From the NCBI GenBank assembly GCA_011109175.1, contig RDEW01000049.1, forward strand, positions 97,146 through 157,214: 60,069 nucleotides of DNA, written 5' to 3'. Source of the DNA: Dicyema japonicum (taxonomy: Eukaryota; Dicyemida; Rhombozoa; Dicyemidae). This document shows positions 23,911 to 34,927 of this stretch, one piece after another; the first letter of the stretch is position 1, and every line of letters starts with the position of its first letter. The notes beneath the pieces were generated by a model. The model saw only the letters and a program-made list of their open reading frames with translations, ran no database searches and was not told the DNA's origin. The translations under genes were made by a program, and so were the position numbers.

Positions 23911-24775
23911 TTAATAATTTAAATTGTTACGTCTTAATGAATTGTAACGTGTTCGCCGTCGTTTAATTATAAAAAAGATTCCACAGATAATTGTAATTCC
24001 ACCAATTACACAAATTTCCATTATATATTTGTTATCTAAAGTTATATATTTATGTACTTTTTTGAATAATAATAGTTGTTGAAGTATATTTTTTGCTTTT
24101 TGATGTGAATAGTGCCGTTGACTGTAATTTGAGATTTGTTCTTATATCATTTTGACATTCAAGTTCTAAATAATGATTAATTTAAAATAACTATTTCCGG
24201 TAAAACTTGTTCTATTATCTATAAATGATAATTTTATTTTCAAATCACTTATAATGACTTTATCATATGGAGGGAAATATAGAACACTTTTGCTACATTT
24301 ATAATAACTGTTATTTGTAAATTTCTCAGGAAAATCAAATAATCTATCAGGGTCTAAGTTAATAAACAAATTTCTTTACATTTATGGTTGTATGCTAATA
24401 ATTCTAAACGAACAGATAATAAACGTTCTGTAGTAAAAGATTTGCTAGTAAATATCAATTTTATGTCAATTTTTCTTCCATAAAAACATAACTTCACCAT
24501 ATTCAGTATTTTTTAATTCAAATTTTGCATCATTTAAATTTTCATGTAAAATCTTTTTTAATATAATGAGATTACAGTATTATTGATATTGTATGAAACA
24601 TCAATTCTTCCTTTAAATAAAACTAAACGCTAGTATCCTCTCTAGCAACCCACATTGGCACTCCATTATCAATTATTTTTGAAATTATAATTTCACTCAT
24701 CATTGATTTATAAATGATTATACATGAAAATACTGGTAATATTATTAATTATTATAAACCTATTAATTGGAACAT
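23911..24775 (-). CDS. LAMP-like type I membrane protein, seven exons with tiny introns
   Basis: Exons (minus strand): 24760-24775, 24650-24732, 24576-24629, 24380-24552, 24192-24353, 24058-24165, 23911-24035. Introns are 27, 20, 23, 26, 26 and 22 nt, all GT-AG. Joining them gives about 239 residues. These comprise a signal peptide (MFQLIVFSCIIIYKS), a luminal domain with FKGRIDVSY, NNSYYKC and LECQND, a membrane helix (ICVIGGITIICGIFFII), a KRRRTR stop-transfer and YNSL, a YxxPhi sorting motif. Cys spacing, NSYxC and the tail match lysosome-associated membrane proteins. That family call is mine and moderate; Ac45/ATP6AP1 is a relative. One flaw remains: exon 24380-24552 is one base too long, and a T-run at 24471-24514 is the likely indel. 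Exons 1 and 2 occur again at 24806-24975. Confidence 0.72.
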
Positions 24776-24975
24776 TCACACAACGTTATTGTCACAATTA
24801 ATCACAATCTAGCAACCCACATTGGCACTCCATTATCAATTATTTTTGAAATTATAATTTCACTCATCATTGATTTATAAATGATTATACGTGAAAATAC
24901 TGGTAATATTATTAATTATTATAAACCTATTAATTGGAACATTCACACAACATTATTGTCACAATTAATCACAAT
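24637..24975. repeat. Tandem duplication of 169 bp covering exons 1-2 of the LAMP-like gene
   Basis: 24637-24805 and 24806-24975 are near-identical (about two differences, for example CATGAAAA versus CGTGAAAA). The unit includes the likely upstream region, the start codon, the signal-peptide exon and the first tiny intron. Copy 2 has no exon 3 following it, so only the left copy can be used by the gene. A substitution in copy 2 turns a signal-peptide Cys into Arg. Confidence 0.9.
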
Positions 24976-25087
24976 TTTTATTAAAATAAAATCAAATAAA
25001 TTTAATAAAATATTATTTAATTATTAACATAATTAGTTAATGAGATCCCTCAAAGTCAAACATAGAGTTATATTACAAGTAGATTCT

Positions 25088-25369
25088 TCAAATTGTAAAC
25101 AAACGATATTATCAATTCAATAAAATTAAGTTAAACAGTGATAAAATCTGACCAAGAAAATTGTTGATTCTTCACAGAAGACAGAGATCTGGGATTTTTA
25201 TTTAAATTTATGTTTTCTAATAATTATAATCAAATTGTAAACAAACGATATTATCAATTCAATAAAATTAAGTTAAACAGTGATAAAATCTGACCAAGAA
25301 AATTGTTGATTCTTCACAGAAGACAGAGATCTGGGATTTTTATTTAAATTTATGTTTTCTAATAATTAT
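25088..25369. repeat. Tandem duplication of 141 bp, non-coding
   Basis: 25088-25228 and 25229-25369 are essentially identical, starting CAAATTGTAAACAAACGAT. No N at the junction. They lie upstream of the LAMP-like gene. I see no gene in them. Confidence 0.9.
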
Positions 25370-28195
25370 AATTTTAATTTTTAAATATCAATTAAATCAT
25401 TCTTTTTTGTGGAAGGTGATGTTTGTTATGTGACAAATCAATTCCTGACTGAGGAGATAGTCGACCTGGAAAAGGAAGAAATTTAAGTCAGTCCTCTTAA
25501 TCATTTACTCAGGCAGTCTGCCAGAACAAACAAGTATTGATAAGCTCCGAAACAATGAGAAACCGTTAGCTAGAGCGAAGGCATTGTTATAGGTTTGCTA
25601 CTCTTGGGTCATTCAGGCACTATAATATGACAGATGATATATTAATTTGGAATATTTTGTGTGGTAATGATATTGCTAAAATGTGAGATAATTTCTATTC
25701 ACTATTGTAGTCTTGATGGCGCATGTAATTTGGTTTATCAAAAAAAGACAAAATCAATTTTTATATTAGCGAAAATAATGCCATTAATCAGAATGAATAT
25801 CATTGGCTTAAAATACGTTTCACAAATACAAATTTAACAACAAAAAATATTTATTTTATCTCAAAAGGCTAATTCTAATTAAAATGTTCTCTATCCAATT
25901 CGTGATTACAGCTTTCAAGTCTAATTTCAATAGCTGAAGATTGTCGATATTATTCAAAAAAATGAGGTAGGAAAAAATCTTTATGTTGCATACAAAGAAA
26001 TCAATTGAAAAGATGTCCTACAAATATCATTTATTGAAAAATCGTGGACTCGACAACTGTAAACTGTTTCAAACATGCAAAGTTGAGTATTAGGACATCA
26101 AAGTTTATTAGGCAGATCGAGTAGCCTCTCACGATTGCAACAGATCAACTGGAGATGCCGTCGAGTCTCACGTTCGTCGAGGATAACTCAAATGTAACTG
26201 TAAACTCAATCTTATCCTCAATCTAATCAACCATTTTAACACACCTAATACGATTTCTTCTCATTAGTCCCAGTTAGATTGGAAACATTAACTATTAATT
26301 TGGTCCTTGTGCATAACTGTCATATTGTTCAGACTTTTTTTCAACACCTCTGATTCAAGTCCGTTGTTTAATTCCTTTATTTTTTAGAACCAAAAGTATT
26401 AGAAGGTAGGATCTACCATGGTAGACAATAAATTATGAGATCAGCCAGTAGATGTTACATGTTAGTTTTTGAGTTAAATAAAATTGGTTTGTTTTGAAAA
26501 ATAAAAAAAACTAATTAATTAAAAATTGTATAATTGATAATGATGCAATATACAAAGGTATCCACTATATAATATTTTGGATAGTCTGAAGTACTGGGCA
26601 GTAGAGCAAAATTATCAAATTTATTAAATTGAACCAGAAAATAGCTACGAAATTACAGATTGAATATATATTTCCCGCCGACTTGAATTAATTGAATATT
26701 TTTTTGAGTTAACATTTCGACAATAATTAAATTTATTACAAAAACGTCTTATACACTAATGTTTTGAGCTCAACTCTTAGGACAAAATTTTGAGAAATCG
26801 ACGTTGTAATAATTTTGATGATTGTACTCTTGTGTTAAAAATGATAAGAACAAAACATTGATTGTACTTATCATGAATTTGCGTCAATTTAAAGTCGATC
26901 CCATACATGCTTCTAATATCATCCTCTAGTAATGTTACTTAAGTTATTCGGCTACCAAGTGGATGGGTTCACTTCAGTTATTAATATGATCTAATCTGGT
27001 ATATTTTCTGCGGGAATTAATGGCTAGATAGAACCGAGGAGACATTCATACCTTTTTTAATTCATTGAGTCACAAATGTTTATTTACTTTCCTCTTGTCT
27101 TTGATGGACTTCTGCGTAATTTTGATAAGCATATCATTTTACGTTTGAAATCCTAGAAACAGGATATTCTTAATTTCTGCTATTAAATCTTTTTGCTACA
27201 ACGAACAGTATCGAAGATTCTATTTATGAATTAATAATATCTGTAGTAATTCTCACTTGGCTTCTCAGAGCGGATAATTCATCATGATTCTTATATTAGA
27301 AGCCCTTCTTCACTATGTTCAGAACGTTTTGTAGTAGTAAATTTTAAATTCGCTGTCCGCCTATTTCGGCTTGTCGTTCTACAGACAAGATTGATATTCA
27401 AATAGATATTCTCAAGTCATTAGTTGCTTTATAGCACAAATAGCCAGATGATGTGTTTTCTGAAAAGTTATTCGGGTGTAACTATCATAAAGGTGGGTGT
27501 TACTCACAGAATCGCTCTACGACTGTGATGGTTGGAAAATGGAATTGATTATATCTCCCAAACAAATTGTTAATAAAACAATAAACTCCTTGTTATTTCT
27601 TATGACTGAGGTTGCTACTACTTTCAGAGAAAGAACTCAAAACACTAATAAGTAGCTGGAAATAACCACACATAGAAGTAACTGTGGCACTCCAAAAATA
27701 TCTGTACTCGACCAATATGATCAAGTCAATTCATGCAAACAACTACACAAGACGCAAATAAAAAGCTATAAAACGAAAATGCCACAAAAAATATCATTAA
27801 GTGAATATTATCAATTAGTATAGTCACTTTCACTCGGGAGAGACTATTAACGGGACAATCCATCAGCCCCAGAAAATCATTGAGTTTCTCATTCCTCATA
27901 GCTTTCTCAGATCTGTCAACAGAAGAGCAGACAAAAGTCATCAATAACTGAACAAATCTAAGTATTTCCACTGACGCAGAATTTCTAGTAAGAATAAGAA
28001 CACCCTAACTTCGTCATCCCACGTCGACAGACATACTCAAAATATATTTGGTTCGACTGAGATAAAAACTTCAAAAACAGTTAATAAGTTCTTCTCGACT
28101 GATATAGTCCATTTAATTCAGAAAATCAGACACACGTTTGAATTTTTCCCACAACTCCAATGCACGTGGGTCAACCGACAGATCGAATAGAACAA
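25370..28195. other. AT-rich stretch without a supported gene
   Basis: Short frames alternate on both strands without sustained coding. The minus ORF 27726-27971 (81 codons) has a hydrophobic C-terminus and may belong with the coiled-coil relic to its right. I find no transposon motif, tRNA or phase-consistent set of tiny introns here. Confidence 0.4.
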
Positions 28196-28199
28196 TTCA

Positions 28200-29030
28200 T
28201 AAGTTTTACTACAGTTCATGGCGTTATTATTGTATTCCATCATGTTCTCAATACTAATATATTCTTCGAGTAATATTTATCTAGCGTACTCCATTATCAG
28301 AGCTTCCACTACCACCATGTCCGCAATAATCCACTGTTTCGCATTCTTAGCTCAGCAATTACGATCTTATTCTCAATTCGGCTCCTTAAATCACACTTCT
28401 ATGAAATAATCAATCGTTGTATACAGCTTTCCTTTCTGCTGATGCTTGCTGAACCTGCAGAGAATCGCAAGTCATCTTCCCAATCCTTTCAGTATCCTCA
28501 TCAATCTTCCTTTTCAGGTCTTCCATCATAGAAAGCACTATCAGTTCTTCACGTTCTTTCAGCCTCTCCTTCTCACCATTAATTTCCTCAACTCTCATTT
28601 GGAAGTACACCATTAGTTCATCCCACTGAGTGTCTCAATATTCCACAGAAATAAGTTAGCATATTCAATAGTTTGACTTAACAATTGCCGGTTTTCATTC
28701 TACTTTAAATCAGAAGTCGATTTAATTTGGCGTATTTTCTTAGTCCCTCTGTATTCTCGTACTTTCATGCATAATAATTGAAAACCTGTCATAATATCTT
28801 ATTGATATTCTAATAATATTCTGAAATTTCATCAAAGGCTTTTCTGCTACTCACATTCTCGGAGCACTCATATACAAGTTCCTCCAGCTGTCATATTTTT
28901 TCAGTATATGTTAGTATTTTAATATCTTGAGGGTTTCTTCTACCATTTTTAGAGTTTCGGGTTTCAAGGTCTCGCACGTGTATTTAACTGTTAAGCATTT
29001 GTTGTGAATTTTTTGGAGATATAACTATAG
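28200..29030 (-). pseudogene. Second decayed coiled-coil gene
   Basis: The minus ORF 28410-28613 reads FQMRVEEINGEKERLKEREE, then MMEDLKRKIDEDTERIGKM, a strong heptad pattern. To its right, other frames carry LEELVYECSENVSSRKAFDE (near 28890) and ENRQLLSQTIEY (near 28690). To its left, coil-like pieces continue toward 28200. Stops and frame changes indicate decay. It resembles 1680-3050 in style, but I cannot show that they are the same gene. Confidence 0.4.
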
Positions 29031-29269
29031 TTAAAATAATAGACTCACTCGTGGAGGATTAGGTTCATGTATGCTAATGTGGTCGCTTCCATTCCTGCCT
29101 TAGTGAGTGAGCACGTAATTAGTCCAGTCTAAAAAAAGGAGTGGTTTGTTAGCGACACAAACCGACCATGCTGCTTACATTATTATTAATATTATTAACC
29201 AAAGAACAGCAATAGTTAATTTAATTACTAAATTAATTAAGTAATCTCGAAAGCCTCAATCAGAATTCT

Positions 29270-29650
29270 CATTTTCTCCTTGTGCGCCTTCTGTGATCAA
29301 ACACAATATCTCTGTGAGTGGGGTGGTTTCGGGAATAGGAATTAAAGAGGTGTGATGTATACCCTTCTCATAAGAAACGTCGTGGCTGTGTATTGTTGAG
29401 AGTTAACTGCTTGCACAAGGTAGCAAATCCCTATCCATTTTGTTGGATAAGGTCTTCAAATGATGAAGGTATTAGTTTTTCTAGTATCCCGAGAATAGTA
29501 AAAGTACTGGCTGTTAAGGCCTAAATGTCCCAGATTCTTTGTTTGTTCGTCCAGGACAGATTGATTCCCCATGACGTACAGGCATAGCTGACAGATGGCT
29601 CAATGACTGTTTGATGTCTCATGAACTCCGGATACGTCATTAATCTATGA
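29270..29650 (-). mobile_element. LINE C-terminal fragment
   Basis: The minus strand from about 29640 reads QTVIEPSVSYACTSWGINLS and WTNKQRIWDI, the post-RT block (IEP-VSYACTSWG) of CR1/Jockey LINEs. GILEKLIPSSFEDLIQQNG follows after a frame change. No polymerase motifs remain. The flanks 29040-29270 and 29650-30050 hold nothing I can assign. Confidence 0.55.
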
Positions 29651-30051
29651 CTGGGAGATTATATTTGAAGTACCTGTGAAATTAATATCGTGGAACTGTG
29701 GGACATCCAACTGACAATATCATGGAACCAATAATAATTAGTAATAATAAGGCAAATTTCCACCTATCTAACATATATATTTGGTCTCCAATCAAATTCA
29801 ATAAAACAGTCAAGAAAACGACAATATACAACTAAAATGGTTTTGAGAGGGAATAATCAGGCAGTCTGGGCAGCCACTATTTGACCATTTGCTAACGATT
29901 TTTTCCTAAATACATTTTTAATATGAGTTTTAAATCTTTACTTCCAAACAAATTTAATTTAAAAGTTAAGTTAAAATATTTGCTAAGAAAAAAGAGTTTA
30001 AAATAATTTTAAAAATAATTTTAAAATAATTAATTTTAAAAATTCAAATGT

Positions 30052-30473
30052 ATGATTTGTATGAGCTGTGATGACGAAAAATTTGAGATTCAAAGGAGAC
30101 AAGTAATAAATAAAATATAAGTAAATAGACCGATAGGTAAAGAGAAATACAGCAAAAATCGTAGAAAGTGATTCGAAGAGGCACCACAAGAACCAGACAC
30201 AGTGGAGCATGGTTTATTTTTTTGCATATGACCACATGCGGGTGGAGACTTATAAAAAGCGTAAATGGAATCCAGTCATACTTCAACGTCACTTTAGAAC
30301 TTCGACCAAGTTAATATCTACGTTCAATCGACAACGGAAAAACTGTTCCTGGCCAAATTCACGAGCTCGGTATTTAAAATTCTTTACTTTCTTAGGAGAA
30401 GGACTTGTGTGAAAATCGACCATATAATTGCGCTGATAACTGGATATGGAAAACATTTGGGAGTCGATCTTAA
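30052..30473 (+). CDS. Candidate small gene, four exons with short introns
   Basis: Exons 30052-30102, 30137-30274, 30298-30369 and 30396-30473 join in one frame (all phase 0) across GT-AG introns of 34, 23 and 26 nt, giving 112 residues and a TAA. The product starts MICMSCDDEKFEIQ, continues TQWSMVYFFAYDHMRVETYK and NFDQVNIYVQSTTEKLFL, and ends with CENRPYNCADNWIWKTFG. It has several Cys but no domain I recognise. Without splicing the exons lie in different frames. A 26-nt version of intron 1 would hit a stop, so the 34-nt version was chosen. Chance GT-AG pairs are common in AT-rich DNA, so this is moderate evidence only. Confidence 0.42.
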
Positions 30474-30503
30474 AAATCAGAGCGTTGTGGGGATTGCTGA
30501 TAT

Positions 30504-30974
30504 TTACACTGAAAATTGTATGCTATTTATATGTGAAAGATTACAATTGTATAAATTATCCCAAGAGTGTCCGGGAGTAAAGTTGAATACCTTTCCACAA
30601 CACCAGTTTATCTCTTCTCTATAAATGCTGCGTGGGAATGGTATATAGGAAAAGTCGATCATAAGCCCTAAGTTCATATTATACCTTATATGACAATGGA
30701 TTGCATCGTTACTAATTTCAGTAGTTGTGACGGTTGAAGGTTGATAGAAATATACTCGCATACAAAAATCAACTGTGCTCAAAAAACCCTTGAAAGTTTG
30801 TCCAGTTATCTTTCCTATCACCCTACTCAAGCTGTCCGCCGTATAAGAAGCAGGCAAAACAGCGTTGGACGGTTTGAGCTCACTCTTCTCAACAGACATT
30901 TTTGTTGAATAACAACGGAACTTATTAAAGTCGGACACCATACCAAACAGTCTCTGGAACAAAATCATGCTCAA
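30504..30974 (-). CDS. Single-frame ORF of 156 codons, unrecognised
   Basis: ATG at 30974 to TAA at 30504, uninterrupted. The start (ILFQRLFGMVSDFNKFRCYS) is Arg/Phe-rich and could be a mitochondrial presequence. The middle reads ADSLSRVIGKITGQTFKGF. It is the longest frame in the window that is not clearly transposon-derived. It converges on the split gene ending at 30473. The opposite strand also carries a fairly long frame here, so the coding strand is not certain. Confidence 0.35.
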   Translation of the reverse strand: MSMILFQRLFGMVSDFNKFRCYSTKMSVEKSELKPSNAVLPASYTADSLSRVIGKITGQTFKGFLSTVDFCMRVYFYQPSTVTTTEISNDAIHCHIRYNMNLGLMIDFSYIPFPRSIYREEINWCCGKVFNFTPGHSWDNLYNCNLSHINSIQFSV

Positions 30975-31383
30975 ATACCTTGAAACTTAATTAAAATTTA
31001 TGGTATTGTCAATAAAAAGAGTAATACAGGATGACGTCCACGTCAGATTCATATTTCGGATGATGGACTGGGATCACTTTAATAGGTGATGCTTTTTTTC
31101 TATCATGTTCCACTCGTGTTCATTCAAAATAGCCTTCAACCTTCCACGGTCATACGTCGAAAATCCCTCCAACCGAAATCCAACAAATTCATATTTGTGA
31201 AAACTAAGGAAAATGATTCGGCTTCGTGAGAAAGAGCAAATTATCTTTTTTGGTGTCGTCTTTAAACTGGGTGACTTTTTAAGAGAGATGAAGCCATGAT
31301 AATTTAACAAAGAAAGAAACAGAGTATAATAAAAAAATGTGATTTGCAATAATAATAATAACAACGAGACACGGTTACACAAA

Positions 31384-32170
31384 CTAATTACATGATCCCA
31401 GCATACACTAGCAGGGACCTCGATCCCACACAAACACTTATCGGCTGAATGACTGGATATTCGTAGTCACGACGGCGCGCTCCATGGTTCCTGCGTATCA
31501 TGCGACCAAGAGGAATTGGTGGCTGAAATAATCCAGAAATCCATCGTTCCGTGAATTTGGAGGCTCTTTCTTGGCTAGCCTCGATCTTCAAGGAGAATGT
31601 CGCAATAATAATAACACCAGAGACCACGATTACATAATCTAACTAATCACGTGATCCCAGCACGCTCTAGCAAAGACCTCATCTTTGCCCGATGCTCCTC
31701 CCTTGTTCCCACACGAGCACGTATCGGTCGATTGACTGGACCTTCGAAGTCACGACGGCGCGTTCTGTGGTTCATTCTTATAAAGGCTTCAAGAGCCATT
31801 GGTGGCTGGAGTTTTTCAGAATTCCAGCGTTTCGTGATTTTGGAGGCTCTTCATCGGCTAGCCTCGATATTCAAGACATTCGTCCGAGAGATGAGTGAAC
31901 TCCATATACCACATGCATAAGAGATACATGGTTCAATGAATTGTTTATATACAGTGCTAAAAACAAAATGCTTTCATATCTTCCATAAGCCTGTGAGGAA
32001 TTTCAGAACATTAGTTTTCTTTTCGCATTTCGTAATTACGTTTTCAACATGGGGAGAGAATGACATATGCATGTCAAAAGTCACCCCAAGGATCCTTTGA
32101 GATATTTGAAAGGAATAGCTTCATTGTTTGCCTTTAGTTCGACCGTCCGTCTTCCCAGTCTCTTGTCTGA
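31384..32170 (-). mobile_element. Jockey-like LINE C-terminus with partial tandem copy of its end
   Basis: From 32110 leftward the frame reads RILGVTFDMHMSFSPHVENV, CEKKTNVLKFLTGLWKI and QFIEPCISYACGIWSSLISR, then MALEAFIRMNHRTRRRDFEG. This is the typical post-RT end of Jockey-type LINEs. The last 230 bp (Arg-rich block, GTGCTGGGATCACGTGATTA and a TTATTATTATTG tail) are repeated at 31384-31640. The same C-terminal block occurs at 6510-6615 and 22040-22400. From 32170 to 32830 I see only a possible 5' LINE scrap near 32260-32350. Confidence 0.72.
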
Positions 32171-32837
32171 AGTAAATAGATTAAAATAATAAATAAAAAA
32201 AGATCAGGACATTTAAAAATTAAAAAAAACTGATATAATCCACAAATTTATCCAAAAAGGACTATTAGTCAACAACCATCCCGAGGACTTCCCCCTCGAC
32301 AAGACTTCCTTCAATTCCGAGCATCATTGCTGAAGGAGGCCTGATCAGATGCATTTTTTCTTTCTGGCTATAACGTTGGTTTGCTCGACCAAAAATGTAA
32401 TTTAAAGCTAACAAGCCAATTTTTGATTTGATGTAATGCACTTATTTTAAATCTTAGATGGAATTAGAGTAGAATGCACCAACGATTAACAGGATTTAAG
32501 TACATTTCCCTTACATTCCATGTCCCGCACAGATAAAGTACATATCCTCAGTTATTGAATGCCTGATGAAATGTATGTCTTATTTATTACGGCAGAGTAC
32601 AAACGGACTTTTAGAATGATAGAGAGGAACCGAGAAAACTTTAACCTTGCTTTCAGCGACATTTCGCGGTTTTACAACGATAAAAACACAACCAGAATAC
32701 TTTGTACCGCAGGGACGACAATTTTACAAAAATAAAATACATCTCCCTCACACATTCTCACTTGTCACGTGGTCGTTGAACTCAAGAGACAATATTTGCT
32801 AATTGTATACTTGATGGGAATATAGTAGTGAAGACGA

Positions 32838-33108
32838 GTGATTGTTTTGAGAGAACAAATATGCATTCATCCTGTCGTCAGGAAAGAAATTGGCAACAAC
32901 TCCTTGGTCAACATGTACAGACTCAAAGTGCGAGATCGCACGTGCACGTACTACAACAGAGTTGAAGGTAAAATTTTTTGTCAAAAATATTTTATTTATT
33001 TTTTTAAATATCAATGGAGATCTCCGCGAACGCCGCTGGTTGTTTGAGCGAATTTCGCTAGCAATTCTGAGAGGGAACAGCCACGCAGTGAGGGCGGAAG
33101 CTAACTGA
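32838..33108 (+). CDS. Candidate two-exon gene fragment, unrecognised
   Basis: Exon 32838-32967 and exon 33020-33108 join in frame over a 52-nt, very AT-rich GTAAAA...GGAG segment. The product (about 72 aa) includes CIHPVVRKEIGNNSLVNMYR, DRTCTYYNRVED and LRERRWLFERISLAILRG and ends at TGA. Both exons are markedly more GC-rich than their surroundings, as expected for coding sequence. There is no credible start codon (GTG at 32838), so upstream exons may be missing. No family recognised. The opposite strand also has a 119-codon ORF, which I regard as a shadow. Confidence 0.33.
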
Positions 33109-33109
33109 T

Positions 33110-34350
33110 GTTTTGTTCTTTTTTTTATTTGAGTTATGATCGTCCAAAAAATTATCAATTATTTTTAATATTATCATTTTTGAGAGAATTTTTAATTAAA
33201 TTTTATTGAAATTTTTCGTTTTGATCATTTCTTATTTTGCAAAAGTAAAATACGAGGATCTGGCTGCATGGACATTGATGATACCATACAGAAGGTAACT
33301 GAACTGACGTATTTAAATTTAGTAATACATAGATACTGCCATGTTACTTGGCTAAAGAAATGAAGGAAAGTGACCACATAATATTCTTATCTTATAACTT
33401 CTAATCGACCCAAGTGTTTTATGATCTGCTAATGTCTAGTTGAGATCGAAACGTGACGTTGAAATCAAAGGAAATTTCTAAATACTTGAAGAAGTCCATA
33501 ATTTGGTTGTTTTATAGGAGAGTGTTTGTGAGGAAATTATGTTGTTCGACCTTCCTTCTTCATTCTTGCTGTGGCTATTATTGAGTCGNAATAAATCATT
33601 TATAAAATTAATTGAAGTTAATCTTGGTTCAAGGTTAATGTAACAGGCTGCCCATAGGTAACGCTTGGCCCATGTGACATATTATACTACTCAGTCATAC
33701 TGCGAATGAAGTGATGCAGTTAAAAGTTGAAGCTATTTTATGGACATCTTTTCTAGTGCTATGTTCACGGGTCAAGTNTTGAGTCGACTACATTTATGGA
33801 ATTCTGGAGCGAATACTGGTGGAGAATGCAAACTCTGAGGAGTTTGTTGATCACCGATTGGGTATGGGATATTATACTACTTAGCCATACTGCGAATGAA
33901 GTGATGCAGTTAAAAGTTGAAGCTATTTTATGGACATATTTTCTAGTGCTATGTTCACGGGTCAAGTGTTCAGCCTATAATAGCCTTAAATGACGAAAAA
34001 CTGGTAAACCCAATGTCTTCAGCATTAATAGTATTAATATTATTCAGTCCGAAAAACCCTATCATATAAAACCTCGATGTGGAACAAAATTAATTAATTT
34101 TTATTTTACAGTTTATTTTATTCTCCTTAAACGTAAATTTTTACTTCAATCACATAAATTAGAAGACTTGTCACCTTTTTAATGAGTCCGTGTTAATGAA
34201 ATTATAATTCAAATTGACTTAATATTCTTGCTGCGTTCTATAAATGAGGCTAACACATTAAGAAAATATTGAAGACTTTAAGACAGTATTAAATTGTTGG
34301 ATAACAAAGTTCTCAATATCTTTCAGCATTTGAGACTGAAAAATGTACCT
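33110..34350. other. AT-rich stretch with one local duplication around an N
   Basis: A 97-bp block starting ACTGCGAATGAAGTGATGC occurs at about 33682-33777 and 33870-33968, with an N at 33778. Another N lies at 33589. No gene is supported, although the repeated block is open for about 35 codons on the plus strand. Confidence 0.5.
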
Positions 34351-34353
34351 TTT

Positions 34354-34521
34354 AGTGACCCATTCATTTAAAATCAGTAATCTCCATATTAAACTTAGAT
34401 TTAAACATTGCTCATAGATTTATTTATTAACCCCGGTTAGTGACCCATTCATTTAAAATTAGTAATCTCCATATTAAACTTAGATTTAAACATTGCTCAT
34501 AGATTTATTTATTAACCCCGG
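34354..34521. repeat. Tandem duplication of about 84 bp at a LINE 3' tail
   Basis: Two adjacent copies of TAGTGACCCATTCATTTAAA through TTTATTTATTAACCCCGG (one C/T difference). Each copy ends in the minus-strand LINE tail GGGGTTAATAAATAAA. Confidence 0.85.
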
Positions 34522-34770
34522 GATCACTGAGAAAGAAAGACAAAGTAATGTCAACTAGTTAGGTGATCCCAGTTCCCGCAACAAAAATTGTCATACGAAG
34601 TACCAAATGGTACAAGATTATATTTCTACTAGAGAACCTTCCTAAGATTGATGATAATAGTTCCTCTAATCGACTAACACAATCCTCTCTCCCGAGGGAC
34701 ATGCGGGTAAACCTGGCTCGTCTACTATTTGGCGACCACCCCTCTTTACCATCTACGTGCNCCTCTGAAA
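34430..34770 (-). mobile_element. LINE 3' end with GGGGTTAATAAATAAA tail
   Basis: Minus-strand frames near 34560-34770 read GKEGWSPNSRRARFTRMSLG and NIILYHLVLRMTIFVAG before a stop. Then come GATCACCTAACTAGTTGA, a pyrimidine-rich TTTGTCTTTCTTTCTC and GTGATCCCGGGGTTAATAAA. The same 3' UTR stands at 57735-57800 on the plus strand. An N interrupts the coding part at 34761. Confidence 0.65.
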
Positions 34771-34927
34771 CAGAAAACGCTTGTATTTAATTGGTTAGTT
34801 TAGTAACTCCGGAATCACTAGTTAGTTAATCAGCAACACGCTATTAGGTAATATTAACTTAAAATAAAATTTTTAATATTCACTTAAATTAATTTAAACC
34901 AATATATAATTAATAATTAATTAACAG

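Noticed and set aside
24501-24552. A 70-nt intron in the LAMP-like gene that would cure the frame problem of its long exon
   Set aside because: It would delete a stretch (KIDIKLIFTSKSFTTERL) that fits the LAMP-like domain and be three times longer than the other introns; a one-base homopolymer error is simpler.
30409-30624. An Sm-like protein reading (VDLKNQSVVGIADIYTEN) in the plus strand
   Set aside because: The spacing of the Sm1 motif does not fit, and the frame conflicts with the in-phase splice model of the 30052-30473 gene.
31651-31920. Plus-strand ORFs of 89 and 68 codons
   Set aside because: Antisense to the LINE C-terminus at 31384-32170, where the minus strand has the expected motif order.
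32799-33158. Minus-strand 119-codon ORF
   Set aside because: It runs through the AT-rich putative intron with low-complexity residues; the plus-strand exons are the more plausible reading.
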